64,000 bases of DNA. It comes from Candidatus Bodocaedibacter vickermanii (GTDB lineage Bacteria > Pseudomonadota > Alphaproteobacteria > UBA6184). The notes under the pieces were generated by a model. It was not told the DNA's origin. It worked only from the letters and a program-made list of their open reading frames with translations, and ran no database searches. The stretch is from positions 1,101,153-1,165,152 of the forward strand of contig NZ_CP054719.1 of NCBI RefSeq assembly GCF_014896945.1. Direction: 5' to 3'. This document shows, piece after piece, positions 26,142-36,003 of the stretch (the first letter of the stretch is position 1; the number at the start of each line of letters is the position of its first letter). The position numbers were made by a program, and so were the translations under genes.

Positions 26142-29100
26142 ATGAATAAAAACAAACTTTCACGGTTCCTATTATCTACATCAGTAGGTATATTTACAGC
26201 ATTAGGTATTAGTGAAGTCTCTGCACTTGATAGTGCTTTGGGTACAACCGTCGCTGAAGGGGAATCTGCTCAAACAGCTGCGGCAGAGGTACATACAAAA
26301 AATGCAACAGCGTATCTTCTACAACAAAATAAAGATATGACAGAGGCAAAAGCTAGAAATCTTGCAAAATCAGTTGTAGAAACCACTTCAGGATTATCAA
26401 CGCTTAATGTTTTGGATACCGAAAGCCTAAAGCTTTTTGAACATTTTAAAGATATTTTAAACGGTAATATCCAGTTAACGCCCGAGCATTTTGATAGCTT
26501 TTTATCACAGATCGCTGATGCTTCTACATTAAAAGCATTGGGTGTTGATAGTGTTAGAGACTTAAAATCACCAGAAGCTGAGCGTTTAGTTGTTCCAGCT
26601 CAAATTACAACTGTAAAAGATGCGGTTTACTTTGCTGAGCAACGTAAAGATGCGGGTGAATTTGAAGTTTCTGCGCAATTCTTCTTAAAGGCGCGTGATT
26701 TAACAGAAACTACAAACACAACTCTGCGTACAGAATATGCTGAAAAAGCTTTGTTAATGTATTCTGAACACTTCATTCATCACGTTGCACGTGTAAGCAG
26801 TGTTACTGAAGCAAACGTTACTGCGGCTCAAACATTATTAGCATCAGTAAAAGCGTTGGCTGAATCAACAAACACAGACAAAGCATTTTTGCGTGCAGCA
26901 AGTTGTGCTGAAGAATTAGGTACAGCCATTTATGACTTGGCTTTGAAACAAACAGCAGCAAGAGATAAATTGACTGATACAACTGCTCAAACTGCAGAAG
27001 ATGTAAAAATTGCAAAAGTATATGTTAGTTTGTACAACGCTGATATCGTTGCACGTGATATGCATGAAAAAGCAGCAGCTAAGAAATCTGGACAAGATAA
27101 AAACTTAGAATTTGCAGCAGCAGCAGAATCAATGCGTTTAGCAATTGGTGCATTAGCTGATGCTTATTCAAGATCATCAACTGCTGTATTTTCGGGTGAT
27201 GTGACAGTTGCCACAAAGTTAAATGACGACGCTGTTGCATTTAAAACTATGTACACAGAACTGGCAAGCACATCGGGTGTTGTGGCATCTGAAGCTTTAA
27301 AAACATCTGCAGTAACAGCTAAAATCTTGCTTTCTAAATTAAAAGCAACGTGGAATGCGCGTTCAAGCTTTGACGCTGCGACAGCTCAAGGTATCGCTTT
27401 AAATACTCAATATACAGATGTTAGTACGCTGATTACTGAGGCATTAACAACAGCGAACACACAATACTCTAACATTACTGCGGCTGAGCAGTATTTGTCA
27501 GCTCGCGATATCGCGGTTGTGCGTTCAGTGCGCGCAGAACAATTATATCGCGTAGTATTAGACTTAGCAGCAGTTGCTTCAATCGTTGAAGCTAATGTTA
27601 CCACTGCGGTTACTGATTTGAAGGATTATGTGGATGGGTCTAATAGTTCTGTAAAGAATGTTGTAGATGGTTTAGATCAAGCCTTAAAATCAACATTGGA
27701 TGAAGTTAAAGCGGCTGCTATTCGTAGTGCCCGTACAGATTGCAATAGAACATTATCTGGATCATATGCATTGATTGCTAAGGCAGCTTCAAAACAATTA
27801 GAGAAAATTTCTACGGCAGCGTTAGGTGGTACTCTTGTTAAGCGGGCTGAATGGTTAGACAATTACTTAAAGTATGCTCGTCTTGCAAACAATAAAGCTG
27901 CGTGGGAAGCGGGTGTGACAGCGATTGATGTTGTGTTAGCGGTTGCTGATGTGGCATTAGCAGCTGCTGACGATGCGCGTCTTGTAAAAGCATTGGCATT
28001 GACTGCAAAAGCTGAAGCTTTATTAAAGCGTAATACTGCAGCTGATGATGAATTAGTTGCAAAAGTTGATGCAACAACGGGTGCATTAGCAACGGGATTA
28101 CTGTTTGATGCAGATGCGGTTGCAACAGCAATGGCAGCAGGTGCGTCTCGTATTACTGCACGTGATCATTTACGTAAAGCCTTTGAATCTGCAGTTGAAT
28201 TGCATAACAATGCAGCGGTTAAACAAGGATTGCGTACCGTATGGGCAACTGTTGAAAACTTATATGCAGTAGATAAATTAACAGTAACGGATACTGCGTT
28301 GAGTGCGGCTATTGCTACAAACTCTAGTCTGCAACAACAAAACGGCGATACGTGGACTGCGATTTTAGATTGCTTCGCTGCGGGTGCTACTGCGGAAGCT
28401 GTGAAAAATGCAATTCGCACGGCATTATTGGGTACCAATAATATCGCTGCTGGAGATGGAATAATTCACGGATCTAACGATACACATCTAAACCGTCGTG
28501 CGGCTTTAGTTGCAAATACATTAGCGAAATACTTTAATGATAAAGATGTCGCTATTGATCCTGCTTTTGCAGCTGCAACGCCAGCAGATCATGCATGGTT
28601 TACAGTTGAGGGATTGTTTAATGATCTAAAGAAAGAATTTGATCGTATAACGGCATTGTCAACGACACCTTACTCAGGGTACAAAGATGCAGCAGCAGCG
28701 TTTGATAAAGCGCGTACTGCGAAAGCAGACTGGGCTAAAGCAGAAGTTGATGGATTGTCTTCAGTAGCAGTATCTGCTACATGGACAACTAAGCGTGATG
28801 CTGCGGGTGCGGCATACACTGCAGCAGCAGATTATGAAATAAAACGTGCGGGTGCATTGTTATCAGCAGCGGGTATTGGCGACTCTACAAGCTATGCTAC
28901 ATTAGCTGACATAGCAGCAATGACATCTGATTTAGCGACTGTATATGTGACTGAAGATGTATTGGATTCATTACATCGTCGTGCGGTTAGTTTGAAAAAT
29001 TCGGCAGATACATACAATCGTGCTTTTCCAGCGTCTGGAGCAAATGCAGCAGTTGCGGCGAATACTGCAAGTCGGGATACTGCGATTGAATCTGCAGTTG

Positions 29101-32100
29101 AAGATAGCACAGGTGCTGCTGTTGCTGAAGGTGCCTATGAAATTGCGCTTGGATTAGTTAATAAAGCTTACCAAGGAGTTGCAGGCTTTAATGCTGCTGC
29201 GCCTCTCGGTACGTTTGTAGGTGAACGATTAGCAGCAATTACTGCTGCATATCGCAAAGTGAATGCTGCTTGGTTGTCTGACTTAACTGCAACATTGACG
29301 TTGGCAACAACAGGAACTGACGCAGTTGATCATAGAGCTGCTCTGCGAGATTTGGTTCAAGATGCTGGAGCAATTGATGGTGCTGTTACAACTAATATTG
29401 CGGATTGTATTTACAGCGTGGGTGCTTTGTTTGATACTGGTGCTGGATATGATGAAACACATTCAGCATATCGTGGTATTACTTTAGGCTATGAAACTGT
29501 TTTAAAAACTCTTGCAGCGCTTGGAACAACTGCGCTGAACTTAGAAGCTCACCAAGAGCATGTATATGATGCGCTAAAAGAGAACGCAGAGCTTGCAAAA
29601 GCGATTCCTTTAACTGACTACACGGCTGCAACGCCAGCGACGACACAGCAAATGAAGGATGTTATTACTCAGTTGACTGAACGTGCTGACTTAGCAGAAG
29701 CTGTTGTGTCTGCAGCGTATGGTGCTCTTCGTTTAAAGGCATCTCAAACAGATAAATCATTTAAAGCAGCGCGTGCTCAAGCGATTACTGAAATGACTGG
29801 TTTAATCCAAGAAGGTGCGATGGATTTTGCAGATACTGTGCTTAAGGAAGAAAACAACGTTGCAACAGCAGATTTGAAAGCTAAAGTTGCACACCAATTA
29901 GGTCGTTTGTTAGTGGCAAAAGCTGCGTCAGAACGTATTCGTTTTGATAACCTAGGTGCGGCAGCAGATAAGGCAAATGCACTTACTTGGTACTTAGAAG
30001 CGGTTAATGCGTATAAAAAAGAAATTGCTGCGATTTTAAGTCAAACAGATGCTGCTTTGATGGCAGGCCGTAACTCACGATTGGCTGATGCGTATGAAAA
30101 CTTAGCGGAAGCATACAAGCAAGCAATTGCAAATGGTGCGGATGCTGCCTTGGTGAAAGAGCAATACACTGCAGTCTTTAACCAAGCGCAAATCTTGTAC
30201 CGTGAAGGTAGCCTTGATCGTTCAGCAAAAATGTTGGAAGACTTATCAAAGACAGATGGTGCAGCGGTGGTTCATGGATCAATCATGAGAGAATTGGCTG
30301 AACAGTATGAAGCTGCTGGTAAATTCTTGAAAGCTGCAAACGTTTACAAAGCGTCGACTCAAAACCATGTGGCTCAAAAAGATGCAGCAGCAGCTTACGA
30401 AGCAGCTGAGAATGCATTAAAAGCGGCTCAACAAGTTGGTCACTCAGAGGCATGTTTAGCGGCAGCAGAAGCCTTCAATCTAATTGGTGCGACAGCTGGG
30501 TTCCATGGACGCGTCAGAGCAGAAGCTTACCAACAAGCTGCAGGAGCTTACATTCTTGGTGAAATGTACGAAGAAGCATCCGTAGCTTATAGTGCATCTG
30601 GTTCTGAGTGGGCTAAGATTGGTGACCACATGCAAGCGGGTAACCAATATGAAAAAGCAGCCTGGGCATTAAGCAAGATTGCATCTGTGACTGTTGATCA
30701 ACGTATTGAGATTATTCAAGCGATTGAAAAAGCAGCACATCAATTGCAAATTGCTGACGCAACAAGCCGTCTTGAGAAATTGGTTGGTCTTGCTGAAGAG
30801 CAAATTACAGTGATTAAAGAAGGAGCTGATAGCATAGCTAATGGTAAGTTAAAAGCTGCTGTAATCTCAGCTGCTGGTGCAATGTATGAAAAAGCACTTG
30901 CTTTCCAAAAAGAAGGTGACTTAAGCCATGCAGAAGCTGCGCAAGCGCGTATTGAAGCCTTGGTGAGAATCGTTGATGCTGGCGGAAAAGAAGCAGGAAT
31001 TCATTTGAATGTGGCTAAGTTGTACTCACTTCAAAAGAAGCATGCTTTAGCTGCTGATACTTATGTTAAAGCTGCAGAAAGCTTCGTTGAAGGCGATAAG
31101 TTGTTAGACGCAGCAAATGCTTATGCAGATGCGGCGGATGCTGTTTTAGCAGCAAGTCAAGGGTCTCGAATTAAAGATTCAATCTTGCCAGCATTACTTG
31201 ATATCAGTGCAAGCGTTCGTGCTGGTGGTAGTAAGTCAGGTAGATTAGATCAATTCGAGATTCATTTAGCAGTTGTTGAAGTGTATCGTGACTTAGCAAA
31301 GTTAAATCCATCTGAACTTGATAACGCTCTTGCTGAAGTAGAAGCGATCTTGGCAGAAGCTCCAACTCAAAAAGATGTACAAGCGCGCATTGCAGGAGTG
31401 AAAATCGGATTGTTATCTCAAAAGGTAACTACGTTAAAATCAGATGACGCAAAAGCAGCTTTGTTGCAACAAGCACAAGCAGCATTTGATGCAGTTAAAG
31501 GATTAACTGGAGAAACTACGATATCTACTGTTAGCGTAAAACGTTACGTTGCCGTGGCTGCAAATGCCTTGGCTAAACTGTATGAATTGTCTCGAGTGAT
31601 TCACGCGACAAATGGCTTGGTGTATCTTGATGCACTGCGATCTGTAATTGAAGTAGCAGAAGCGGCAGCGACAGCAGCATATGATGCGGCAGCTAAAGTA
31701 AAAACGTCATATGACGTGGCTTTAGAAGCTACAAAAGTAGCTGCACGCGCAATGGAATCATATACAAAAGGAATGATACATTATGTTGCGTCTGAAAAAG
31801 ATAAAGCACGTACTGATGATATGGTTTACTTGCGTGGCATTCCAGATCGTATGACTAAACTTGTTGAAAATGCAGTTCGTGAAACATTGTTAGGTATCTT
31901 AAAGTCTCGTGAAGAAGCGGCTGTAATTCAGTCAAACTTTGTGGAAGTTTTGGATGCGTCAAACAAAGTAAGCACGTACATTGTTGGATTGCGTAACAGC
32001 GAAACTGCTCATGACTCTCATGGCAATGCTGCGAAAACAACAGAGCTGAAAGCAACAATGGCAACAACTGCAACAGCAGTTAAGGGAGCTTCTGGTGATT

Positions 32101-32423
32101 TGAAAGATCAAGCAGCTGCCGCTCAAGCTTTGGCGCCAGTTGCACGTGCAGCTGCGACAGATGAGTTGGTTTCGACTAAGACTGCTGCGGTTGTAGCAGC
32201 TGTGTCAACAGGTGTGAAAACACAAGCGGCGTTAGTAACTGGTGTTCCTGCAGCTAGTGTTGCTGGAACTGAATTGTACAACCATGCACAAGGCTTGGTG
32301 GATACAGTTCTTGGTGATGGAAAGGCCACTGGAGGAAACACGAAAGGTCTTGTAGGTGATCTACAAAGCGCCCAAAGTGGTCCAACAACCTCAGCTAACG
32401 CAGTAATAAGCCCACGTAACTAA
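26142..32423 (+). CDS. 2093-residue secreted Ala-rich helical-repeat protein
   Basis: The product has a signal peptide (MNKNKLSRFLLSTSVGIFTA, cleavage probably after SEVSA). The rest is almost entirely alpha-helical and very rich in Ala, Thr, Asp and Lys. From about residue 1300 to 1750 the sequence shows TPR/SNAP-like helical pairs (EQYEAAGKFLKAANVYKA, QQAAGAYILGEMYEEASVAY, KLYSLQKKHALAADTYVKAA). No enzymatic motif, lipobox or C-terminal anchor is seen. I recognise no family for the N-terminal 1200 residues. The size and export signal suggest a surface or secreted scaffold. It is followed by a hairpin and then a lipoprotein gene on the same strand, probably co-transcribed. Long antisense frames within it are shadows. 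Confidence 0.8.
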   Translation: MNKNKLSRFLLSTSVGIFTALGISEVSALDSALGTTVAEGESAQTAAAEVHTKNATAYLLQQNKDMTEAKARNLAKSVVETTSGLSTLNVLDTESLKLFEHFKDILNGNIQLTPEHFDSFLSQIADASTLKALGVDSVRDLKSPEAERLVVPAQITTVKDAVYFAEQRKDAGEFEVSAQFFLKARDLTETTNTTLRTEYAEKALLMYSEHFIHHVARVSSVTEANVTAAQTLLASVKALAESTNTDKAFLRAASCAEELGTAIYDLALKQTAARDKLTDTTAQTAEDVKIAKVYVSLYNADIVARDMHEKAAAKKSGQDKNLEFAAAAESMRLAIGALADAYSRSSTAVFSGDVTVATKLNDDAVAFKTMYTELASTSGVVASEALKTSAVTAKILLSKLKATWNARSSFDAATAQGIALNTQYTDVSTLITEALTTANTQYSNITAAEQYLSARDIAVVRSVRAEQLYRVVLDLAAVASIVEANVTTAVTDLKDYVDGSNSSVKNVVDGLDQALKSTLDEVKAAAIRSARTDCNRTLSGSYALIAKAASKQLEKISTAALGGTLVKRAEWLDNYLKYARLANNKAAWEAGVTAIDVVLAVADVALAAADDARLVKALALTAKAEALLKRNTAADDELVAKVDATTGALATGLLFDADAVATAMAAGASRITARDHLRKAFESAVELHNNAAVKQGLRTVWATVENLYAVDKLTVTDTALSAAIATNSSLQQQNGDTWTAILDCFAAGATAEAVKNAIRTALLGTNNIAAGDGIIHGSNDTHLNRRAALVANTLAKYFNDKDVAIDPAFAAATPADHAWFTVEGLFNDLKKEFDRITALSTTPYSGYKDAAAAFDKARTAKADWAKAEVDGLSSVAVSATWTTKRDAAGAAYTAAADYEIKRAGALLSAAGIGDSTSYATLADIAAMTSDLATVYVTEDVLDSLHRRAVSLKNSADTYNRAFPASGANAAVAANTASRDTAIESAVEDSTGAAVAEGAYEIALGLVNKAYQGVAGFNAAAPLGTFVGERLAAITAAYRKVNAAWLSDLTATLTLATTGTDAVDHRAALRDLVQDAGAIDGAVTTNIADCIYSVGALFDTGAGYDETHSAYRGITLGYETVLKTLAALGTTALNLEAHQEHVYDALKENAELAKAIPLTDYTAATPATTQQMKDVITQLTERADLAEAVVSAAYGALRLKASQTDKSFKAARAQAITEMTGLIQEGAMDFADTVLKEENNVATADLKAKVAHQLGRLLVAKAASERIRFDNLGAAADKANALTWYLEAVNAYKKEIAAILSQTDAALMAGRNSRLADAYENLAEAYKQAIANGADAALVKEQYTAVFNQAQILYREGSLDRSAKMLEDLSKTDGAAVVHGSIMRELAEQYEAAGKFLKAANVYKASTQNHVAQKDAAAAYEAAENALKAAQQVGHSEACLAAAEAFNLIGATAGFHGRVRAEAYQQAAGAYILGEMYEEASVAYSASGSEWAKIGDHMQAGNQYEKAAWALSKIASVTVDQRIEIIQAIEKAAHQLQIADATSRLEKLVGLAEEQITVIKEGADSIANGKLKAAVISAAGAMYEKALAFQKEGDLSHAEAAQARIEALVRIVDAGGKEAGIHLNVAKLYSLQKKHALAADTYVKAAESFVEGDKLLDAANAYADAADAVLAASQGSRIKDSILPALLDISASVRAGGSKSGRLDQFEIHLAVVEVYRDLAKLNPSELDNALAEVEAILAEAPTQKDVQARIAGVKIGLLSQKVTTLKSDDAKAALLQQAQAAFDAVKGLTGETTISTVSVKRYVAVAANALAKLYELSRVIHATNGLVYLDALRSVIEVAEAAATAAYDAAAKVKTSYDVALEATKVAARAMESYTKGMIHYVASEKDKARTDDMVYLRGIPDRMTKLVENAVRETLLGILKSREEAAVIQSNFVEVLDASNKVSTYIVGLRNSETAHDSHGNAAKTTELKATMATTATAVKGASGDLKDQAAAAQALAPVARAAATDELVSTKTAAVVAAVSTGVKTQAALVTGVPAASVAGTELYNHAQGLVDTVLGDGKATGGNTKGLVGDLQSAQSGPTTSANAVISPRN

Positions 32424-32433
32424 GCTTAGTTTT

Positions 32434-32472
32434 AAGTCTAGTGGGGGAAGGGAGCTTCTCTTCCCCCGACTT
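32434..32472 (+). promoter_or_regulatory. Intergenic stem-loop between two large exported-protein genes
   Basis: AAGTC-tagt-GGGGGAAG...CTTCCCCC-GACTT forms an extended stem but is followed by A residues rather than T. It may be an mRNA-stability or partial-termination element that sets the ratio of the 26142 and 32509 products. Confidence 0.55.
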
Positions 32473-32508
32473 AAAAAGGTTTTATGATAATAAAAAAAGG
32501 AATTAATA

Positions 32509-35235
32509 ATGTCTGATTTAAAAAACGTTCTAAAAGCTGGGTTATTAGTCACAGCATCGCTATTTGCGACAGGATGTGGCAATAACCAAGATACAGCAGC
32601 TGCGCCAGTTGATCCAAATCCGAATCCAAATCCGCCATCTACTGCTAAATCAAAAGTACCTACATTTGTGCTTGATTTAGAAAAAGCCGATAAAGCGTTT
32701 AGAGACGCCAAACTGGTTAGTGGACATATTCCAGATAGACCCGCTGCTGGATATGGTGCAAGCTATGATGTTCTATCACATCTAAGTGTTGTACCGACGA
32801 CAGAACCAGCTGCAGCCGCTCCTACTGTAAATATGACTATTGTAAACGACAAACTTCTACTTTCATGGCATAATATTGATCAAGGAAAAGATTCTTCTTT
32901 CAAATTAGATGCGTCTGATGCAACAAAGTTCAAACCGGATGCAATACATGTCGGGGCTATGCTTTTCTCTGGACGAATTGACACAGCGCGCCATACATTT
33001 AATACAACAGTAAAAGGTAATCTAAGGACGAATGCTTTCGCAGTTCGTAATGCTGTGTTTGACGCTTTTGATACGGCAGCAGCAAGCCTGGCATCAGTTT
33101 ATACATATATTAGTTTGGATTCTTCAGTAGGATATCCTTATGCTCGTCAAGGAGCAGATGGAAAAGAAGTTGTTCTTTCTGTTGATACTCATTCTGAGCC
33201 TGCGACTGCAACAGCCCAACTATCAGTAGATTCGCCTGCTAAGTCAACAACAACAACGGCAACGGCAAGTAAAGCAACAAATACAACAAAAGTGACGGCT
33301 CCTGCTGCTAGTAAAGCAAGTGCAACTACAACTGTTGTTGCTGCACCAATAAAATCTACTACTAAAGGTGTTCTTACTTTAAAGACAATGAAGCCAGCAG
33401 ACGCTGCAACAAAGACAATGTTAGATGCTGCGGGACTAGAAGTCGGTAGTGCTCAAGGTACATTAGACATTGGTGGTCGTGCTGCAGTTGTGGAGGCAAA
33501 TGATGTTGTCATTACTGCAATTAATGGTGTTCAACCAGTGCTTGTACTTCCATCAACCATTGCTGCCAGTGCGACTACGACTGTAGCTAAAACTACAACA
33601 GCTGCAAAAAAACTAGCTCTTTCTGCTGGAACAGCAACAAAGACTACATCAACCGCAACTAGCGTGGCCGCTGCTTCTGCTGCAACAGTTGGTAAGAATG
33701 CAACAGCACAAGCGGTTGTGAAAGAATCTGGTGTTACAAAGTTCTTGTTTGAGGTCAAAGCGGGTGATTTGTATTCTGAATTTGGTGATTTGAAGGTTGG
33801 TGCAAACACAACATTTAGAGCAATTGCTCATCATTCGTTGTTTGCACATACATTGACTCTTTCTCAAAATCTAAATGTGCGCGTGCTTGCAGAAGCGCAC
33901 ACATTTGATAAATTAAAAGATGTTGCTGATCTTTCAAAATTTGTTTCTGATGCAGCAGCGGCTGATAAGATTGCTAGAGGTCAAGAAATGATGGCTGTTC
34001 TTTCAACAGCAGGACATTCCGTTCAAACGTCTGACGTTGTTGAAGCTGATAAAGTATCTGCTTACGTGCATTATGACTCATTTACATCATTCCCACTATG
34101 GGTAGCAGCAGCCAATGTAACTGCGGATAAGACATTAACCTTAGAAGGTATTGATCTGGATACAGGCGTTACGTTGGATGCAGGTGTGTATGCGTTACCA
34201 CTTGTTAAAGATATGAGCGGAAAACTTCCAAATAGCTCTGGAAAAATTGCAATTGCTATCGGTGATGGTAGCTCTGAAATTAAAGAGTGGAAGATTATGA
34301 GCAACGGATACTTTGATATGGTATTAGTCGCTCGAGTTGCAGCTAAGGGAGCTAATCTCTCATCGGGTGCATTAAATCGTGCATTAATGTCGTCTAAAGC
34401 ACAAGCGGGTCGTTCTGTTGTATCAGCAACATTGGATGCAGTTGTATCTAAATTAGATCCAACAAACTTAGTTTCAACATCGTTTGCTAGCCTTTCGTCA
34501 TCTCGTCTAAATCAAGCATCTCAATTTGCTTCATTGGCGCGTGGCGTAAGTGTTGCAAATGCTGAGAAATTAGGCGCTGTTGAGCAATACGCTGTAACGT
34601 TCAACCATGCTGGAGCTCAATTTGGTTTGACTTATAACCTAGATGGCGGAAACGCATTTTCTAGCAGCCAAGGTACAACATCATTTGGTGCAAACGTTGC
34701 ATCTGATGTGTTGGGCTTAAAAGCAATCGTATCTGCTGAAGCATCTGTTGATGCAGGTAAAAATGCGTATGCAGTGTCATCTCTTGCATTTTACAATGCA
34801 GGCGTAACATTTGCACAAGCATACAGCTTAGGTGGTTTGTCTGTGGTTCCAATGGGTGGATTCGGTGTGTCTTCTAACGCATTGAACTCATACTCAGCTG
34901 TGGTTCCAATGGCCGCTGGTATGTTGGGATTGTCTATGAACGATGTGTCGTTTACTGCTGCAACATTCCACACAGGTGTAAACCTAGCATTGGATGACTT
35001 TGTTGCAACTGCAACTGGTACAAATGCATCATTGACTTTGGGTGTGGCTGGATACTTAGCATCAAATGCTAATGCAACATTATCAACAAGCGAAGGTAAG
35101 TCTTCTGCCTTACAATTCGGTGGTGATGCTGTAACTCCATACGCTCAATTCAACCTTGGCTTTGCTACAGGTGAAAAGTTAAACACAATGATTTCTTCTG
35201 GAATCGCTGCTGTGAACTTTGGTCTTGATCGTTAA
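32509..35235 (+). CDS. 908-residue lipoprotein with C-terminal beta-barrel-like domain
   Basis: The signal MSDLKNVLKAGLLVTASLFA ends in lipobox ATGC (Cys23), followed by a Pro/Asn linker. A Thr/Ala/Lys low-complexity stretch occupies about residues 225-290. The last 220-230 residues alternate in beta-strand fashion (YAVTFNHAGAQFGLTYNLDG, LGLKAIVSAEASVD, AGVTFAQAYSLGGLSVVPMG) and end VNFGLDR, the same Leu-Asp-Arg ending as the 22540 and 50428 lipoproteins. The combination of lipid anchor and barrel suggests outer-membrane placement. It is probably co-expressed with the 2093-residue protein upstream and has a terminator at 35257. Confidence 0.8.
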   Translation: MSDLKNVLKAGLLVTASLFATGCGNNQDTAAAPVDPNPNPNPPSTAKSKVPTFVLDLEKADKAFRDAKLVSGHIPDRPAAGYGASYDVLSHLSVVPTTEPAAAAPTVNMTIVNDKLLLSWHNIDQGKDSSFKLDASDATKFKPDAIHVGAMLFSGRIDTARHTFNTTVKGNLRTNAFAVRNAVFDAFDTAAASLASVYTYISLDSSVGYPYARQGADGKEVVLSVDTHSEPATATAQLSVDSPAKSTTTTATASKATNTTKVTAPAASKASATTTVVAAPIKSTTKGVLTLKTMKPADAATKTMLDAAGLEVGSAQGTLDIGGRAAVVEANDVVITAINGVQPVLVLPSTIAASATTTVAKTTTAAKKLALSAGTATKTTSTATSVAAASAATVGKNATAQAVVKESGVTKFLFEVKAGDLYSEFGDLKVGANTTFRAIAHHSLFAHTLTLSQNLNVRVLAEAHTFDKLKDVADLSKFVSDAAAADKIARGQEMMAVLSTAGHSVQTSDVVEADKVSAYVHYDSFTSFPLWVAAANVTADKTLTLEGIDLDTGVTLDAGVYALPLVKDMSGKLPNSSGKIAIAIGDGSSEIKEWKIMSNGYFDMVLVARVAAKGANLSSGALNRALMSSKAQAGRSVVSATLDAVVSKLDPTNLVSTSFASLSSSRLNQASQFASLARGVSVANAEKLGAVEQYAVTFNHAGAQFGLTYNLDGGNAFSSSQGTTSFGANVASDVLGLKAIVSAEASVDAGKNAYAVSSLAFYNAGVTFAQAYSLGGLSVVPMGGFGVSSNALNSYSAVVPMAAGMLGLSMNDVSFTAATFHTGVNLALDDFVATATGTNASLTLGVAGYLASNANATLSTSEGKSSALQFGGDAVTPYAQFNLGFATGEKLNTMISSGIAAVNFGLDR

Positions 35236-35256
35236 TTTATTCAGTTAACCCTACCT

Positions 35257-35287
35257 TTAAAAGCACTCCCTTCGGGGGGTGCTTTTG
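35257..35287 (+). terminator. Intrinsic terminator
   Basis: TAAAAGCACTCCC-ttc-GGGGGGTGCTTTT followed by a T-rich stretch, 20 bp after the stop at 35235. Confidence 0.92.
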
Positions 35288-35352
35288 TTCTTTAAGTAGT
35301 TTAAGATATTAAGAAAGTGAGGGAATATGAAATTCAAAAAATCATTATTTAT

Positions 35353-36003
35353 AGTCCCCTTTATGGTTAAAACCTTCGCCTTCCAGGCGAAAAAGACTTC
35401 AGTCCTTGGTAAAGGAAAAGAGGCGAGGTATTGAAAAAAAGGAGTAAATATGATACCCTAGCTTAGTCTTCAAGCGCTAGCGCTTGAGAAACGCGACGGG
35501 TATCATATGACAGATTATAGCAAAACCAGCCACACCGTATTTTACCATAGATATCACTTAGTATGGATCACCAAGTATCGTAAACGAGTTCTAAGTGGTG
35601 AATTAAGATTACGAGTGCGTGAGGTGATCGCACAGGTTGCTGATGAACTGGGTGTTAAGGTTTGCAATGGCGTGTTGTCAGCAGATCATGTGCATATTTT
35701 TGTAGAAATACCTCCCCACGTATCGGTCAGTGAATTTGTAAAAATAGCAAAGGGACGATCGTCAAGAAAGATTCAGCAGGAGTTTCCTAATATCAAGAAA
35801 GAATATTGGGGAAGACACTTCTGGGGGCGAGGGTTCTTTAGTTCAACGAGCGGCAATGTTACTGATGACATCATTAATGCCTACATCAACAATCATACGG
35901 ACTCTTTCCAGTCAAATAACCTTTCTAATATCTCTTTAGAGTAGTCAGAGACTTCCAGTCTGTAATTACAACCTACCAGCTTCAGCTGGTAGTGGTTGAG
36001 TCT
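35353..36003 (+). mobile_element. IS200-type insertion sequence, copy 2 (651 bp)
   Basis: It appears identical to 10932-11582 in tnpA, leader and subterminal palindromes. It follows TTTAT (35348-35352) without target duplication. It sits inside the codon AT|G of the lipoprotein signal peptide. Confidence 0.93.
35507..35944 (+). CDS. tnpA: IS200-family Y1 HUH transposase TnpA, copy 2
   Basis: This 145-residue protein is the same as at 11086-11523, with HUH His61/His63 and candidate catalytic Tyr126. The same leader hairpin (ATGATACCC/GGGTATCAT) and mini-frame precede it. Lack of divergence between copies argues for recent transposition. Confidence 0.95.
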   Translation: MTDYSKTSHTVFYHRYHLVWITKYRKRVLSGELRLRVREVIAQVADELGVKVCNGVLSADHVHIFVEIPPHVSVSEFVKIAKGRSSRKIQQEFPNIKKEYWGRHFWGRGFFSSTSGNVTDDIINAYINNHTDSFQSNNLSNISLE